Positions 63,633-64,000 of a stretch of DNA of 64,000 nt are shown piece by piece. Location: assembly GCF_900110655.1 (NCBI RefSeq), contig NZ_FOEQ01000017.1, positions 16,630 through 80,629 of the forward strand, written 5' to 3'. Numbering within the stretch: position 1 is the first letter of the stretch; the number at the start of each line of letters is the position of its first letter. Source of the stretch: Pseudomonas soli. GTDB taxonomy: Bacteria > Pseudomonadota > Gammaproteobacteria > Pseudomonadales > Pseudomonadaceae. The translations under genes and the position numbers were made by a program. Under the pieces are notes generated by a model, which was given only the letters and a program-made list of their open reading frames with translations, was not told where the DNA came from and did not search any database.

Positions 63633-63660
63633 TTGACGGGGTTTCAGATCCTCTTATAAT
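63633..63660 (+). promoter_or_regulatory. rRNA promoter P1
   Basis: TTGACG (63633-63638), a 16-base spacer, and a perfect -10 TATAAT (63655-63660), followed by GCGCCCC, a GC-rich discriminator of the stringently controlled type. AT-rich sequence just upstream (TTTATATAACTGAAATAAA) could be an UP element. Confidence 0.8.
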
Positions 63661-63776
63661 GCGCCCCACTTCCAGCGACATCGGAACGAAAAATTCCTTG
63701 AATATCAATGAGTTGATCGATCAAGAGGGTTGCGGAGGTGCTTCGATCGCCAGATCGGCAGCGGTGAAAAAGGCAG

Positions 63777-63804
63777 TTGACAGCAGGTTGTAACGCTGTA
63801 TGAT
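63777..63804 (+). promoter_or_regulatory. rRNA promoter P2
   Basis: TTGACA (63777-63782), 16-base spacer, TATGAT (63799-63804), then TCGCCTCCC discriminator. Same spacing as P1 and P3. Confidence 0.82.
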
Positions 63805-63886
63805 TCGCCTCCCGCTACGAGAGATCGCAGCGAGTCAAGTGTTTGAAGTTGAACGGGTTTCTCGCAAAATACTTCAAAATAAACGC

Positions 63887-63914
63887 TTGACAGCCAATGA
63901 GGAAAGCGTAGAAT
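63887..63914 (+). promoter_or_regulatory. rRNA promoter P3
   Basis: TTGACA (63887-63892), 16-base spacer, TAGAAT (63909-63914), then GCGCGCCTCGG. The AT-rich stretch AAAATACTTCAAAATAAA upstream is a likely UP element. This is the promoter nearest to the 16S gene. Confidence 0.85.
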
Positions 63915-63923
63915 GCGCGCCTC

Positions 63924-63963
63924 GGCTGAGACGAAACGCTCTTAGCCAAACGCTCTTTAACAA
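63924..63963 (+). promoter_or_regulatory. rRNA leader boxB hairpin and boxA antitermination site
   Basis: GGCTGAG (63924-63930) and CTTAGCC (63941-63947) form a boxB-like stem-loop (one G-T pair). CGCTCTTTAACAA (63951-63963) matches boxA of ribosomal operons (consensus TGCTCTTTAACA). The text after it, ATTGAATCAAGCAATTCGTG, is the usual Pseudomonas leader before 16S rRNA, whose gene would start beyond the window end. Confidence 0.9.
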
Positions 63964-64000
63964 ATTGAATCAAGCAATTCGTGTGGGTGCTTGTGAGTAT

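Noticed and set aside
63608..63793. 61-residue frame in the rRNA promoter region
   Set aside because: It overlaps promoters P1 and P2 and has no ribosome site; the DNA is explained by the promoters.

Overview
The window is about 64 kb of GC-rich, densely coding chromosome from a Pseudomonas, most likely the P. putida group. Supporting this are the block accC-accB-aroQ-dsbD-chemoreceptor-gcbA-DUF2333-Nudix-sui1-speA, an McpS-type chemoreceptor beside ggt and pcaHG, the bauA/mmsA pair, and GC-rich palindromes around a GCGGGGCAAGCCC core, which are typical of that group. These affiliations come from remembered family and synteny knowledge; no search was run. I see no phage, insertion sequence, tRNA or CRISPR.

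Layout. 1-11.8 kb is a housekeeping block: fatty-acid precursor (accB, partial accC), shikimate (aroQ), periplasmic disulfide reduction (dsbD), a CtpL-like chemoreceptor, the diguanylate cyclase GcbA, and to the right DUF2333, Nudix, Sui1 and arginine decarboxylase genes. 11.9-17.5 kb carries a LysR/TauE exporter pair, a YgiN-like monooxygenase divergent from the quinone reductase mdaB with its LysR gene, and gamma-glutamyltranspeptidase. 17.5-22.1 kb has an McpS-like chemoreceptor, a YpfJ-type zinc peptidase and pcaHG behind a PcaQ-like palindrome.

22.3-40.7 kb is a surface/adhesion region. It starts with a glycine-rich repeat lipoprotein followed by a TpsB-type outer-membrane transporter. 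A complete Tad/Flp pilus locus follows: a single-domain response regulator and flp on the minus strand, divergent rcpC-rcpA-tadZ-tadA-tadB-tadC-tadD-DUF3613, then pprB, fppA, a TadE-like pseudopilin, pprA and tadG.

40.8-49.6 kb holds two DUF4136 lipoproteins, cmoM with a MazG-like gene, a MaoC/two-domain FabG pair divergent from a FadI-type thiolase, an AraC regulator and a dCache chemoreceptor. 49.8-53.4 kb is a CueR copper locus (copA-cueR, copZ and a small exported protein) with two matching CueR promoters. 53.5-60.5 kb contains an MFS exporter, a small unknown gene, a winged-helix regulator, an adenine/adenosine deaminase, an SDR, a YigZ protein and TetR and LysR regulators. 60.6-63.6 kb is beta-alanine catabolism (bauA-mmsA), ended by a strong terminator. 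The last 370 bases are three tandem promoters and the boxB/boxA leader of a ribosomal RNA operon whose 16S gene lies beyond the window.

Most promising for new biology are the repeat lipoprotein/TpsB pair, the extra receiver protein linked to flp, a perfect 18-bp inverted repeat near 54.95 kb, and paired DnaA-box repeats near 58.0 and 58.2 kb.
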